Assembly (NCBI GenBank): GCA_017642895.1
Contig: JAEPON010000001.1
Span: forward strand, 186,001-250,000
Reading direction: 5' to 3'
Length of the DNA stretch: 64,000 bases
From: Roseitalea sp.
GTDB taxonomy: Bacteria; Pseudomonadota; Alphaproteobacteria; Rhizobiales; Rhizobiaceae
The position numbers and the translations under genes were made by a program. This document shows, piece after piece, positions 33,703-42,066 of this stretch (positions are counted from its first letter, which is position 1; each line of letters opens with the position of its first letter). Under the pieces are notes generated by a model. The model was given only the letters and a program-made list of their open reading frames with translations, had not been told where the DNA came from and searched no databases.

Positions 33703-34748
33703 TGGCCGGTGGTATCAAACGCGGCGCGCTGATCGGTTGCGGGTTTTTTTCCCTCAACCACCTGCATGGCTGGCAGGATGTGCGGGGCGCGCAGATTGTC
33801 GCCGTTTGCGATCTCGACAGCCACAAGGCCGAGGCGGTGGGCCGCGATTTCGGCGTAGAGGCCGTGTTCACCGATGCCGAAACAATGCTGGCCCAGACGA
33901 ACCTTGATTTCGTCGATGTCGCGACCACGCCGCCGTCCCATCGCGCGCTGGTCGAGCGCGTTTGCAGCCATGGTCTGGCGGTCATCTGCCAGAAACCGAT
34001 TGCGGACACGTATGAAGACGCAAAAGCAATGGTGGATGCCGCCCGATCGGCTGGCGTTCCATTTCTGATCCACGAGAACTTTCGCTGGCAGATGGGCTTT
34101 GTGCGCATCAAGGCCGAGCTCGATGCGGGCCGCATCGGGACGCCGCGGTTTGCGCGGTTGAGCTTCCGGCACGGTTTCGACGTCTACGCCACGCAACCCT
34201 ATTTGGCGACCATCGAACGGTTCGTTTTGATGGATCTGGGCATCCACCTTTATGACGTTGCGCGCCATTTGATGGGCGAGGTTGACCATCTGGCGTGCGA
34301 AACCGCCAGCCTGCGGCCTGGCGTTGCGGGCGAGGACTCGTTCACGTCGCTCCTGAGGCACACATCGGGAGCGGTCTCGCTGGTCGATTGCTCGTTTGCA
34401 TCGACCATTCATCCCGAGCCGTTTCCGGCGACGCTGGCCTGGATCGAGGGCGACAAGGGCACGCTCGAACTGACGACCGATCTGTGCCTGCGCATCCATA
34501 CAGCAGACGGAAAGGTGGCCGAGAGCGTCGATCCGCCGGTGCCGGCATGGGGCGAACGTCCCTGGCATACGATCCAGGACTCGGTCATCCGGTTCCAGTC
34601 CCATGTCGTCGATGTCCTGAACGGCACGGCAGACCCCCAGCCGTCCGGACGCGACAATCTCAACACGCTGGCCCTGACGCTTGCCTCCTATGACGCCATG
34701 CAGGAGCGCCGGATGATCGACATGGCGCAGTGGCAGGAGCAGCAATGA
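33702..34748 (+). CDS. apsD: Gfo/Idh/MocA oxidoreductase, probable D-apiose dehydrogenase (ApsD)
   Basis: Protein of 348 aa. The NAD(P)-binding strand-loop is RGALIGCGFFSLNHLHGWQ, then IVAVCDLDSHKAEAVGRDFG. The family's E-K-P motif appears as VICQKPIADTYEDAKAMVDA, with the usual Glu replaced by Gln. The catalytic region is VLMDLGIHLYDVARHLMGEV. Gfo/Idh/MocA enzymes oxidise sugars at C1 or other hydroxyls. In clusters with OiaX and ApnO the member converts D-apiose to apionolactone. Overlaps apnL by TGATG and oiaX by ATGA, so the three are translationally coupled. Confidence 0.82.
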   Translation: MAGGIKRGALIGCGFFSLNHLHGWQDVRGAQIVAVCDLDSHKAEAVGRDFGVEAVFTDAETMLAQTNLDFVDVATTPPSHRALVERVCSHGLAVICQKPIADTYEDAKAMVDAARSAGVPFLIHENFRWQMGFVRIKAELDAGRIGTPRFARLSFRHGFDVYATQPYLATIERFVLMDLGIHLYDVARHLMGEVDHLACETASLRPGVAGEDSFTSLLRHTSGAVSLVDCSFASTIHPEPFPATLAWIEGDKGTLELTTDLCLRIHTADGKVAESVDPPVPAWGERPWHTIQDSVIRFQSHVVDVLNGTADPQPSGRDNLNTLALTLASYDAMQERRMIDMAQWQEQQ

Positions 34749-35998
34749 TGGGTGAGCGCATCCAGGCCGACTATCTGATCGAGACCGCCTTCGACCCGCA
34801 CATGGCAGCCGAAGTGATGGCCGGCGAGCAATCGTCCGGCACCTTCGTCAAGGTGCCAGGCGAAACGCCCGAACTGAAGGCCCGTTCGGCCGCAACCGTC
34901 GATGATCTGACTGTTCTGGAAACGGTTGACGAACCCAGCCTGCCGGGGGCGCGCCGGCCCGACGATGCACCGATCAGGCGCGCGCGTGTGAGCTTGTCGT
35001 GGCCGCTTGCCAATCTGGGGCCTTCGCTGCCCAACCTGATGACGACCGTCGCCGGCAATCTGTTCGAGCTGGGGCAGTTTTCGGGCTTGCGGCTGCTCGA
35101 CATGCGCCTGCCGGATGCGTTCGCGGAGCGTTATGCGGGGCCGCGCTTCGGCATTGACGGAACGCGCCGACTGACCGGCGTCACCGACGGCCCGGTCATC
35201 GGCACGATCATCAAGCCCAGCGTCGGTTTTGATGCAACCCAGACCGCGAGTCTGGTCAAGGAACTGGCCGAGGCAGGCATCGATTTCATCAAGGACGACG
35301 AGTTGCAGGCCGATGGCCCGGCGTGCCCGTTCGAGGACCGTGTGCGAGCCGTCATGGCGATCATCAACGCCCATGCGGACAGGACCGGCAAGAGGGTGAT
35401 GTTCGCCTTCAACCTGACCGGTGAGATGGATGAGATGAAGCATCGCCACGATCTTGTGCGCGATAGCGGCGGCACATGCGTGATGGCCAGCCTGAACTCG
35501 GTCGGGCTGACCGCGTTCATCGAGTTGGCGCGGATGTCCGAATTGCCGGTCCACGCGCACCGCAATGGCTGGGGGGCGCTGTCGCGCCATCCGCAGTTGG
35601 GCTGGTCCTATGTCGCCTGGCAGAAGTTCTGGCGCCTGGCCGGCGCCGACCACATGCACGTCAACGGCCTCGACAACAAGTTCTGCGAACCCAATGACAG
35701 CGTCATCGAAGCGGCGCGGACCTGCCTGAGGCCGATGTTTGACGACAAGCCGTGCCTGGCCATGCCCGTCTTTTCATCCGGCCAGTCGGCGATCCAGCCG
35801 CCCGAGACCTATCGTCAACTGGGCTCGGCGGATCTGATCTATGCGGCCGGAGGCGGGATCATGGGCCATCCCGATGGACCGGCGGCGGGCATGGAATCCT
35901 TGCGGCAAAGCTGGCGCGCTGCGATGGCCGGTGTCCCGCTCGCAGAGCACGCGGCCAAACACCCAAGCCTTGCCAAAGCATTGGAGGCCTATGGCTGA
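34745..35998 (+). CDS. oiaX: RuBisCO-like protein, 3-oxo-isoapionate-4-phosphate decarboxylase (OiaX-like)
   Basis: Protein of 417 aa from ATG 34745 (ATG 34748 also possible); it shares ATGA with apsD. RuBisCO-fold landmarks are kept: Lys157 in GPVIGTIIKPSVGFD, the carbamate/metal triad Lys183-Asp185-Glu186 in AGIDFIKDDELQAD, His272-Arg273 in LPVHAHRNGWGALSR, and the phosphate loop AAGGGIMGHPDG. The loop-6 region, GKLEG in true RuBisCO, is replaced by HVNGLDNKF. This is therefore not a carbon-fixing enzyme. OiaX removes CO2 from 3-oxo-isoapionate 4-phosphate to give L-erythrulose 1-phosphate. The DUF1537 kinase and ApnO next door support this role over other RuBisCO-like functions. Confidence 0.87.
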   Translation: MMGERIQADYLIETAFDPHMAAEVMAGEQSSGTFVKVPGETPELKARSAATVDDLTVLETVDEPSLPGARRPDDAPIRRARVSLSWPLANLGPSLPNLMTTVAGNLFELGQFSGLRLLDMRLPDAFAERYAGPRFGIDGTRRLTGVTDGPVIGTIIKPSVGFDATQTASLVKELAEAGIDFIKDDELQADGPACPFEDRVRAVMAIINAHADRTGKRVMFAFNLTGEMDEMKHRHDLVRDSGGTCVMASLNSVGLTAFIELARMSELPVHAHRNGWGALSRHPQLGWSYVAWQKFWRLAGADHMHVNGLDNKFCEPNDSVIEAARTCLRPMFDDKPCLAMPVFSSGQSAIQPPETYRQLGSADLIYAAGGGIMGHPDGPAAGMESLRQSWRAAMAGVPLAEHAAKHPSLAKALEAYG

Positions 35999-37386
35999 TG
36001 GCGCGCACGCACGCATTGCCGGATGGGCCGCTCGTTGCATGGTATGGCGACGACCATACGGGTGCGGCGGCTGTCATGGAGGTGTTGACCTTTGCCGGTC
36101 TGCCGTCGGTTCTTTTTCTCGACATGCCGACCCGGGAGCAGTTGCAACGGTTCGACCAGACCCGGGGCATCGGCATTGCCGGCTCGGCCCGGTCGCGCAG
36201 CCCGGCCTGGATGGACGAGGAACTGCCTCCCGTCCTCGCCTTCCTGGCCGGGCTCAATGCGCCGCTGTTCCACTACAAGATCTGTTCAACACTTGATTCC
36301 GCTCCCTCGGTCGGATCGATCGGTCGCGCTGCGGAACTGTGCTTTGAGGCGACCGGTGCGGACTGGGCCGCCCTTTTTCCCGCCGCACCCGCAATCGGCC
36401 GCTATCAGGCCTTTGGCAATCTGTTTGCCGCCGCCGGCAAATGTGTGCACCGGCTCGATCGCCATCCGGTGATGGCCAACCATCCGATCACACCTATGAA
36501 CGAAGCGGATGTGTGCCGGCATCTGGCCAAACAGACCGCTATCCCGCTCGGTCTTGTGCCGGTGGACGCGATGCAATCGTCGGCGGATGCCGACAAGCGC
36601 CTGTCGCGCGAACGTTCGGCCGGCGCCCGCATCATCGCCATCGATACGGTCGATGACAGAACGCTGTCGAAAGCTGGCCGCCTGATGTGGCATGCCAAAG
36701 GCAAGCCGGCATTTGCGATCGGCTCGCAGGGCGTCGAGTACGCGCTTGTGCAGCACTGGCGGGACGAGGGCCTCTTGCCCAAGGGCGAACTGACGCATCG
36801 CGCCGCCAGGGTCGACAGGATGGTGGCCGCCGCCGGCTCCGTTTCATCGACAACCGATGCGCAGATCACCTGGGCCGAGGCGAACGGGTTCTCGGGCGTG
36901 CGGATCGATCCGCGTGGCGCGCTCGAGACCGGCAAGGCCCGTGAGAACTGGGTGCAAGCGGCCATCAATGCCGCGCTGGCGGCCACCGGCGATCCCATCG
37001 TCTACAGCGCGCGGGGGCCCGATGACCAGGCCATCGCCGTCTTCCGCAGCGCGTGCGATGCAGCCGGTCTTGCCGGCGAAGAGGCCAATGCCCGCCTCGG
37101 CGCAGGACTGGGCGACATTCTGGCCGGACTGGTCGAACGGACCGGCTGTCGGCGTGCGGCGATTGCCGGCGGTGATACGTCCAGCCATGCAGCGCGGCGT
37201 CTGGGCATTTTTGCGCTGACCGCAATGGCCGCGACCGTGCCGGGCGCGGCGCTCTGCAAGGCACATCGCGACCATGCCGAAGCCGGTCCGCTGGAGGTCG
37301 CCCTGAAGGGCGGCCAGATGGGCACACCGGACTATTTCGGCCAGATCCGCGACGGCGGCGCCGTCAATCAAGGGAGCACGACATGA
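35998..37386 (+). CDS. oiaK: Four-carbon acid sugar kinase family, 3-oxo-isoapionate kinase (OiaK-like)
   Basis: Protein of 462 aa from ATG 35998, sharing one base with the oiaX stop (TGATG). DUF1537 family: the N-terminal substrate domain begins LVAWYGDDHTGAAAVMEVLT with the DD-x-TG motif. The C-terminal nucleotide domain has CRRAAIAGGDTSSHAARRLG and EVALKGGQMGTPDYFGQI, the GGDT and KGGxxG motifs. In apiose clusters this kinase phosphorylates 3-oxo-isoapionate for OiaX. DUF1537 kinases elsewhere act on erythronate or threonate, but those clusters carry dehydrogenases of another type. Ends in an ATGA overlap with apnO. Confidence 0.87.
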   Translation: MARTHALPDGPLVAWYGDDHTGAAAVMEVLTFAGLPSVLFLDMPTREQLQRFDQTRGIGIAGSARSRSPAWMDEELPPVLAFLAGLNAPLFHYKICSTLDSAPSVGSIGRAAELCFEATGADWAALFPAAPAIGRYQAFGNLFAAAGKCVHRLDRHPVMANHPITPMNEADVCRHLAKQTAIPLGLVPVDAMQSSADADKRLSRERSAGARIIAIDTVDDRTLSKAGRLMWHAKGKPAFAIGSQGVEYALVQHWRDEGLLPKGELTHRAARVDRMVAAAGSVSSTTDAQITWAEANGFSGVRIDPRGALETGKARENWVQAAINAALAATGDPIVYSARGPDDQAIAVFRSACDAAGLAGEEANARLGAGLGDILAGLVERTGCRRAAIAGGDTSSHAARRLGIFALTAMAATVPGAALCKAHRDHAEAGPLEVALKGGQMGTPDYFGQIRDGGAVNQGSTT

Positions 37387-38225
37387 CAAAGATCGCACTG
37401 ATGGGTGCGGGCGGAAAAATGGGCGTCCGCCTGGCGACCAACCTGAAAGCCTCCCGCTACGACGTGGACCATGTGGAGATATCCGACGATGGCCGCGCGC
37501 GGCTGAAAAGCGAGGTCGGAGCCGAGACGGTGGAGGAAGGGCAGGCGGTGTCCGGCGCCGATGTGATCGTGATGGCGACGCCCGATCGGCTCATCGGCAA
37601 GATCGCGCACCAGATCATCGACAAGGTTCAGGCCGGTGCCGCCATTGTCATGCTGGACGCGGCGGCGCCGCATGCCGGTGAACTGCCTGACCGTGATGAC
37701 GTGAGCTATTTCGTCACCCACCCCTGCCATCCGCCCATTTTCAACGATGAGACCGAACAGGCGGCGAAGATGGATTTCTTCGGTGGGGTCCATGCCAAAC
37801 AGCATATTGTGTGCGCGTTGATGCAAGGCCCGGAGGAGGATTATGCGCGCTGCGAGGAGGTGGCGCGGACAATCTATGCGCCCGTGATGCGATCACATCG
37901 CTGCACGGTTGAGCAGATCGCCATCCTTGAGCCCGCTCTGTCGGAGACCATTGGCGCTACGCTGGCGCTGGCATTGCGTGAGGCGACCGACGAAGCCGTG
38001 CGGCGCGGGGTGCCGCAGCAAGCCGCCCACGACTTCATGATCGGTCATCTCAACATCGAACTCGCGATCGCCTTCGGCATCTTCCCCGGTGGCGTGTTCT
38101 CCGATGGTGCGCTGCACGCAATCGACAAGGCCCGCCCGGTCATCTTCAAGGACGGCTGGATGGATGCCGTCTTCGATCCGGCGGCCGTGATGCAATCGGT
38201 CAAGGACATTTGCGACCCGAACTGA
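37383..38225 (+). CDS. apnO: D-apionate oxidoisomerase (ApnO-like)
   Basis: Protein of 280 aa. An N-terminal Rossmann fold begins KIALMGAGGKMGVRLATNL (GxGGxxG). Further blocks are GADVIVMATPDRLIGKIAH, AIVMLDAAAPHAGELP and YFVTHPCHPPIFNDETEQAA. The C-terminal half is helical and resembles 6-phosphogluconate/semialdehyde-type dehydrogenase domains (ILEPALSETIGATLALALRE). ApnO oxidises and rearranges D-apionate to 3-oxo-isoapionate in a ketol-acid-reductoisomerase-like step using NAD. Its location directly behind oiaK, with ATGA overlap, fits that assignment. Confidence 0.85.
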   Translation: MTKIALMGAGGKMGVRLATNLKASRYDVDHVEISDDGRARLKSEVGAETVEEGQAVSGADVIVMATPDRLIGKIAHQIIDKVQAGAAIVMLDAAAPHAGELPDRDDVSYFVTHPCHPPIFNDETEQAAKMDFFGGVHAKQHIVCALMQGPEEDYARCEEVARTIYAPVMRSHRCTVEQIAILEPALSETIGATLALALREATDEAVRRGVPQQAAHDFMIGHLNIELAIAFGIFPGGVFSDGALHAIDKARPVIFKDGWMDAVFDPAAVMQSVKDICDPN

Positions 38226-38300
38226 AGGAAAGACCAACGACGGCCGAACCTATCCGGTCTGAACCCGTGCCTGCCGGCACAAACCCAAAGGGAGAGAGAC

Positions 38301-39308
38301 ATGAAACGAATTTCGACGCTGATTGCCGGAGCCGCCTTCGCGACCGCTGGCCTGGGCATCGCAACGCCCGCATCCGCCGCCACGATCTGCTTTGCGTTCC
38401 AGGACCTTGAAACCGAGTTCTGGGTGGCCGGCCACACCGCCATTACGCGCACGCTCGAGGAAGCCGGCCACACCGTCATCGAACGCAACGCCAATGAGGA
38501 TGCCAACCGTCAGCTTGAGCAGGTCAGGGACTGCATCGCCCAGGGCGTCGATGGCATCATCATCATTCCGCAGGATGGTGAGAGCGCGGTCACCATCGTC
38601 AATGAAGCACAGGACAATGACGTGCCGATCGCCGTGTTCAACCGTCCGCCGTCCGATCTGTCCAAGGGCATTGTGGTGGTGGCCGACAATGCGTCGATCG
38701 CCAGCCAAGCCGTTGATTTTCTTGCCAAGGAAGCGATCGCCAGTCGGGACGGCGACGGGAAGCTGACGCCCATGATCATTGTCGGCGATCTCGGCGACCC
38801 CAATGCCGTCGGCCGCAAGGACGGCTTCTACGCTGCGTTGGAGAATTACCCGGACGACTTCAACACACCGATCGAGGTGGCGTCCGACTGGGATGCGGCG
38901 ACGGCATTGGCCAATCTGGAGGCTGCGGTTACCGCAAATCCGGACATCGACCTTCTGTTCACGTCCTCGGACTTTCTGTTCCCGACCATCCGCTCGGTGT
39001 TTGAGCCACGCGGCATGTGGGCCAAGCGGGGCGAGGAGGGCCATGTCGTGATGGGTGGTCTCGATGGCGATGCGACGGCCTGCCAGTTGCTCAAGGACGG
39101 CTACATCGATTCCACCGGCGTGCAGGATCTCTACTTTGAAGCCGAGGCCGCGCTGAGCGCCATCCTGGCGGCCATCGAGGCCGGCGAGGCACAGCCCAAC
39201 GAGGTGATCGAGGATCCCGGCTTCGCGCTGACCTCGGCCAATCTGGCCGAACGCGAAATGGACATGTGGGGTTGTGTGCTGTTGTCCGAGGGTTTCCTCG
39301 ACCAGTGA
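38301..39308 (+). CDS. CUT2 periplasmic sugar-binding protein, probable D-apiose binder
   Basis: Protein of 335 aa with GGGAGAGAG 5-6 bases before ATG and a signal peptide (MKRISTLIAGAAFATAGLG then IATPASA, about 26 residues). The mature start ATICFAFQDLETEFWVAGHT and the blocks NANEDANRQLEQVRDCIAQG and DGIIIIPQDGESAVTIVNEA match the ribose-binding (Peripla_BP_4) fold. It lies 75 bp behind apnO and precedes two permeases and an ATPase. Placement in the apiose operon suggests that the ligand is D-apiose; this is inference from context. A 9-bp stem-loop follows the stop. Confidence 0.9.
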   Translation: MKRISTLIAGAAFATAGLGIATPASAATICFAFQDLETEFWVAGHTAITRTLEEAGHTVIERNANEDANRQLEQVRDCIAQGVDGIIIIPQDGESAVTIVNEAQDNDVPIAVFNRPPSDLSKGIVVVADNASIASQAVDFLAKEAIASRDGDGKLTPMIIVGDLGDPNAVGRKDGFYAALENYPDDFNTPIEVASDWDAATALANLEAAVTANPDIDLLFTSSDFLFPTIRSVFEPRGMWAKRGEEGHVVMGGLDGDATACQLLKDGYIDSTGVQDLYFEAEAALSAILAAIEAGEAQPNEVIEDPGFALTSANLAEREMDMWGCVLLSEGFLDQ

Positions 39309-39335
39309 TCGATCGGTTGGCCTCGTAATCAAGTC

Positions 39336-39362
39336 GGATCGGCGGGTGTCGCTCGCCGGTCC
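39336..39362 (+). promoter_or_regulatory. Stem-loop after the CUT2 binding-protein gene
   Basis: GGATCGGCG (39336-39344) pairs with CGCCGGTCC (39354-39362), nine pairs with one G-T, loop of nine. It lies 27 bp after the stop, before the permease start. Probably keeps binding-protein mRNA abundant relative to downstream genes; function inferred. Confidence 0.5.
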
Positions 39363-39391
39363 ACCATCGTTCATTTGCAAGGGTTCGACCC

Positions 39392-40552
39392 ATGACCGAC
39401 AGCGGTCCGCGCGCAACTGTTTCCGGGCGTGACGAGTTTCCAGCGGCCCCATCGGTCCGCCAGCGGGCGATGCGGCTGTTTTTGTCGGACTATTTCGTCC
39501 TCTACCTGTCGTTGGCCTACTTTCTGGTGTTGGTGCCGTTTCTGCCGACGTTGTCCAATCCGGCCAATCTGGCCAACATCCTTTCCAACATGTGGCCGCT
39601 GCTGGTCGTCGCCGTTGGCCAGACCTTTGTTCTGACGATCGCCGGCATCGATCTGTCGCAGGGATCCGTGGTCGGCTTCACCAGCGTCATCGGCGCCATG
39701 TTGCTGGCAACGAGCGCATCGCCCGACGTGTTGTCCAATGCGCCGATCTGGGGCTTGATCATCGATGAAGCGGGCGGCCCGCTGGCCAACGTGCCCGGCG
39801 GTGTCCTCGTCGCCATTGTCGCCATGGTCGCCGCGGGTGCGATGATTGGCGCTGCCAACGGCCTGGCCATCGCGCATTTCCGGATGCCGCCTTTCATGGT
39901 CACGCTGGTGACGATGATCGTGATTTCCGCCTTTGCGATCTTCCTCACCCAGTCCGAGAACATCCGCAATCTGCCCGAATCCTATATCCAGCTTGGCAAG
40001 GGCGACATCGTCTCGGTCTATTTCGGCGAGCAGGCTGAATCGCGCATTCCGCGCCGCCAGATCCACTCCTTCATCACCTATCCGATGCTCATCGCCGTCA
40101 GCGTCGCGATCCTTGCGCATGTCCTGCTCAACAGCACGGTTTTCGGGCGACAGGTCTTTGCGATTGGGACCAACCGTCGTGCCGCGGAAATCTCGGGCAT
40201 TCCGGTCAGGCGCGTCATCGTTCTGGTGTTCACGATCTCGGCCATTTGCGCCACCATCGGCGCGCTGCTCTATTCGACACGTCTTGAAGCCGGGCGGCCC
40301 ACGCTGGGCGATGGCAACTTCCTGCTCGATGTGATCGGAGCGACCGTCATTGGCGGCACCAGCCTGTTTGGCGGCAAGGGCAAGATCATCTGGACGGTCT
40401 TCGGCGTCTTTTTCTTCGTCCTTTTGTCCAACACGCTGAACCTGATGAACCTGTCATCGTTCCATATCGACATGGTCAAGGGTGCGGTCATCGTCGCCGC
40501 CGCGCTGCTCGATGTCCTGCGAACACGCCTGATCAGGGGGGAAGCGTCATGA
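39392..40552 (+). CDS. CUT2 ABC transporter permease 1
   Basis: Protein of 386 aa, ribose-type permease with a soluble N-terminus of about 30 residues, then multiple membrane segments. Family blocks: QTFVLTIAGIDLSQGSVVGF, AHFRMPPFMVTLVTMIVISA, RQVFAIGTNRRAAEISGIPV and ATVIGGTSLFGGKGKIIWTV. A periplasmic insert near residues 195-225 (ESYIQLGKGDIVSVYFGEQ) is typical. The importer has two different permeases (this and 42063-43046), so the channel is probably a heterodimer. Shares ATGA with the ATPase gene. Confidence 0.92.
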   Translation: MTDSGPRATVSGRDEFPAAPSVRQRAMRLFLSDYFVLYLSLAYFLVLVPFLPTLSNPANLANILSNMWPLLVVAVGQTFVLTIAGIDLSQGSVVGFTSVIGAMLLATSASPDVLSNAPIWGLIIDEAGGPLANVPGGVLVAIVAMVAAGAMIGAANGLAIAHFRMPPFMVTLVTMIVISAFAIFLTQSENIRNLPESYIQLGKGDIVSVYFGEQAESRIPRRQIHSFITYPMLIAVSVAILAHVLLNSTVFGRQVFAIGTNRRAAEISGIPVRRVIVLVFTISAICATIGALLYSTRLEAGRPTLGDGNFLLDVIGATVIGGTSLFGGKGKIIWTVFGVFFFVLLSNTLNLMNLSSFHIDMVKGAVIVAAALLDVLRTRLIRGEAS

Positions 40553-42066
40553 CGACGCTCTTGTCGTTTCAGGACCTGCGCAAGGAGTATTTCGGCGTGC
40601 CGGCCGTGCGCGACCTGACGCTCGACATCCGGGCTGGCGATGTCGTCGGCGTGATCGGTGAGAACGGTGCCGGCAAATCCACATTGATGAATATGGTCGG
40701 TGGCGTCGTACAACCCACTGACGGCGAGATGCGGTGGCAGGGCGAGCCTTACCGGCCCCGCTCTCCCGGCGACGCGACCGCGCGCGGCATCGCCTTCATC
40801 CATCAGGAATTGAACCTCTTCACCAACCTGACGATCGCCGAGAACATCTTCGTCGATCAGTTCCCCTCTCGCTTCGGCATGATCGACCGGCCTGCCATGC
40901 GGCAGCGCACGGCGGACCTGTTGCAGCAGCTTGCGCTGGACGTTTCGCCCGATACCGATGTGGACAGCCTTGCGCCGGGCGAACGACAATTGGTCGAGAT
41001 CGCCAAGGCGCTGCATCGCGACGCCGAACTGATCATTTTCGATGAGCCGACGACATCGCTGACACCGCGTGAGACGGCCAGGCTGTTTGAGACGATCGAG
41101 CGCCTGAAAGCCGACGGCAAGACGATCCTGTACATCTCGCACATTCTCGGTGACGTGAAACGGCTGAGCGACGCCATCGTCGTGCTGCGCGACGGCGAGC
41201 TTGTAGAGCAGGGGGCGGCTGCGGATTTCGACGTGCCCGCCATGATCACCGCCATGATCGGCCGCGCGCTTGGCGGGCTCTATCCCGAACGCACCTCGGA
41301 GCCGCGCGACGATGTGCTGTTTTCCGCCCGGGGGCTCACCCAGCCGGGTATTCTGGAAGATGTCTCGTTTGACATCCGGGCCGGTGAAATCCTGGGACTT
41401 TTCGGTCTGATGGGCTCGGGGCGATCCGAGATGGCGCGTATCGTCTTCGGGCTCGATCCGCTTGAACGGGGCACGCTTGCACTGCAAGGCCGGCCTTTGA
41501 CAGGCGGCGTTCGTCAGCGGATCGCCAGCGGTCTGGCGTTTGTGACCGAGGACCGGCGCGCCGAGGGCCTTTTGATGGACGCGGCCATCGCCGACAATCT
41601 CAGCCTGGTCGCCATTGAGGAGTTCGGCCGGACCCCGCTTGCCTTCCTCGACAAGACGCGTCTGGCGAGGCGCACCGGCCAGATGCAGGCGGACATGCTC
41701 ATCAAGGCGGGCGATATTCGAACCCAGCCCGCCCGCGCATTGTCGGGCGGCAATCAGCAGAAGGTGGTCATCGGCAAATGGCTGATGCGCCATCCGGCCC
41801 TCTTCATCCTCGATGAGCCGACGCGCGGGGTCGATGTCGGCGCCAAGTTCGAGATCTATGCGCTCGCCGATCGCCTGGCGGCGGCCGGCAGCGGCGTCTT
41901 GTTCATCTCGTCGGAGCTCGAAGAACTGACGGGCATGTGCGACCGGATCATGGTCATGAACAGGGGCGAGGTGATGGGCGGGTTCGACCGGGCCGCGTTT
42001 TCGGATCGCGACATCCTGGCCATGGCCTTTGGCAAGCGCGTGCCGGCGGACGAGGTGGCGGCGTGA
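40549..42066 (+). CDS. CUT2 ABC transporter ATPase (two domains)
   Basis: Protein of 505 aa. First domain: Walker A GVIGENGAGKSTLMNMV, signature-like SLAPGERQLVEIAKAL, Walker B ELIIFDEPTTSLTPRE. Second domain: degenerate P-loop LFGLMGSGRSEMARIV, signature ALSGGNQQKVVIGKWLM, Walker B LFILDEPTRGVDVGAKFEIY. The length and degenerate second P-loop are those of RbsA/XylG. It drives import through the two neighbouring permeases and overlaps both of their genes by 4 bp (ATGA before, GTGA after). Confidence 0.94.
   Translation: MTTLLSFQDLRKEYFGVPAVRDLTLDIRAGDVVGVIGENGAGKSTLMNMVGGVVQPTDGEMRWQGEPYRPRSPGDATARGIAFIHQELNLFTNLTIAENIFVDQFPSRFGMIDRPAMRQRTADLLQQLALDVSPDTDVDSLAPGERQLVEIAKALHRDAELIIFDEPTTSLTPRETARLFETIERLKADGKTILYISHILGDVKRLSDAIVVLRDGELVEQGAAADFDVPAMITAMIGRALGGLYPERTSEPRDDVLFSARGLTQPGILEDVSFDIRAGEILGLFGLMGSGRSEMARIVFGLDPLERGTLALQGRPLTGGVRQRIASGLAFVTEDRRAEGLLMDAAIADNLSLVAIEEFGRTPLAFLDKTRLARRTGQMQADMLIKAGDIRTQPARALSGGNQQKVVIGKWLMRHPALFILDEPTRGVDVGAKFEIYALADRLAAAGSGVLFISSELEELTGMCDRIMVMNRGEVMGGFDRAAFSDRDILAMAFGKRVPADEVAA

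Noticed and set aside
34745..35998. RuBisCO as evidence for carbon fixation
   Set aside because: Loop 6 and the small subunit are missing, no phosphoribulokinase is present, and the neighbours are apiose-pathway genes.
39370..39392. GGTTCGACCC as a tRNA T-arm
   Set aside because: No acceptor or anticodon stem can be formed around it, and it directly precedes the permease start codon.
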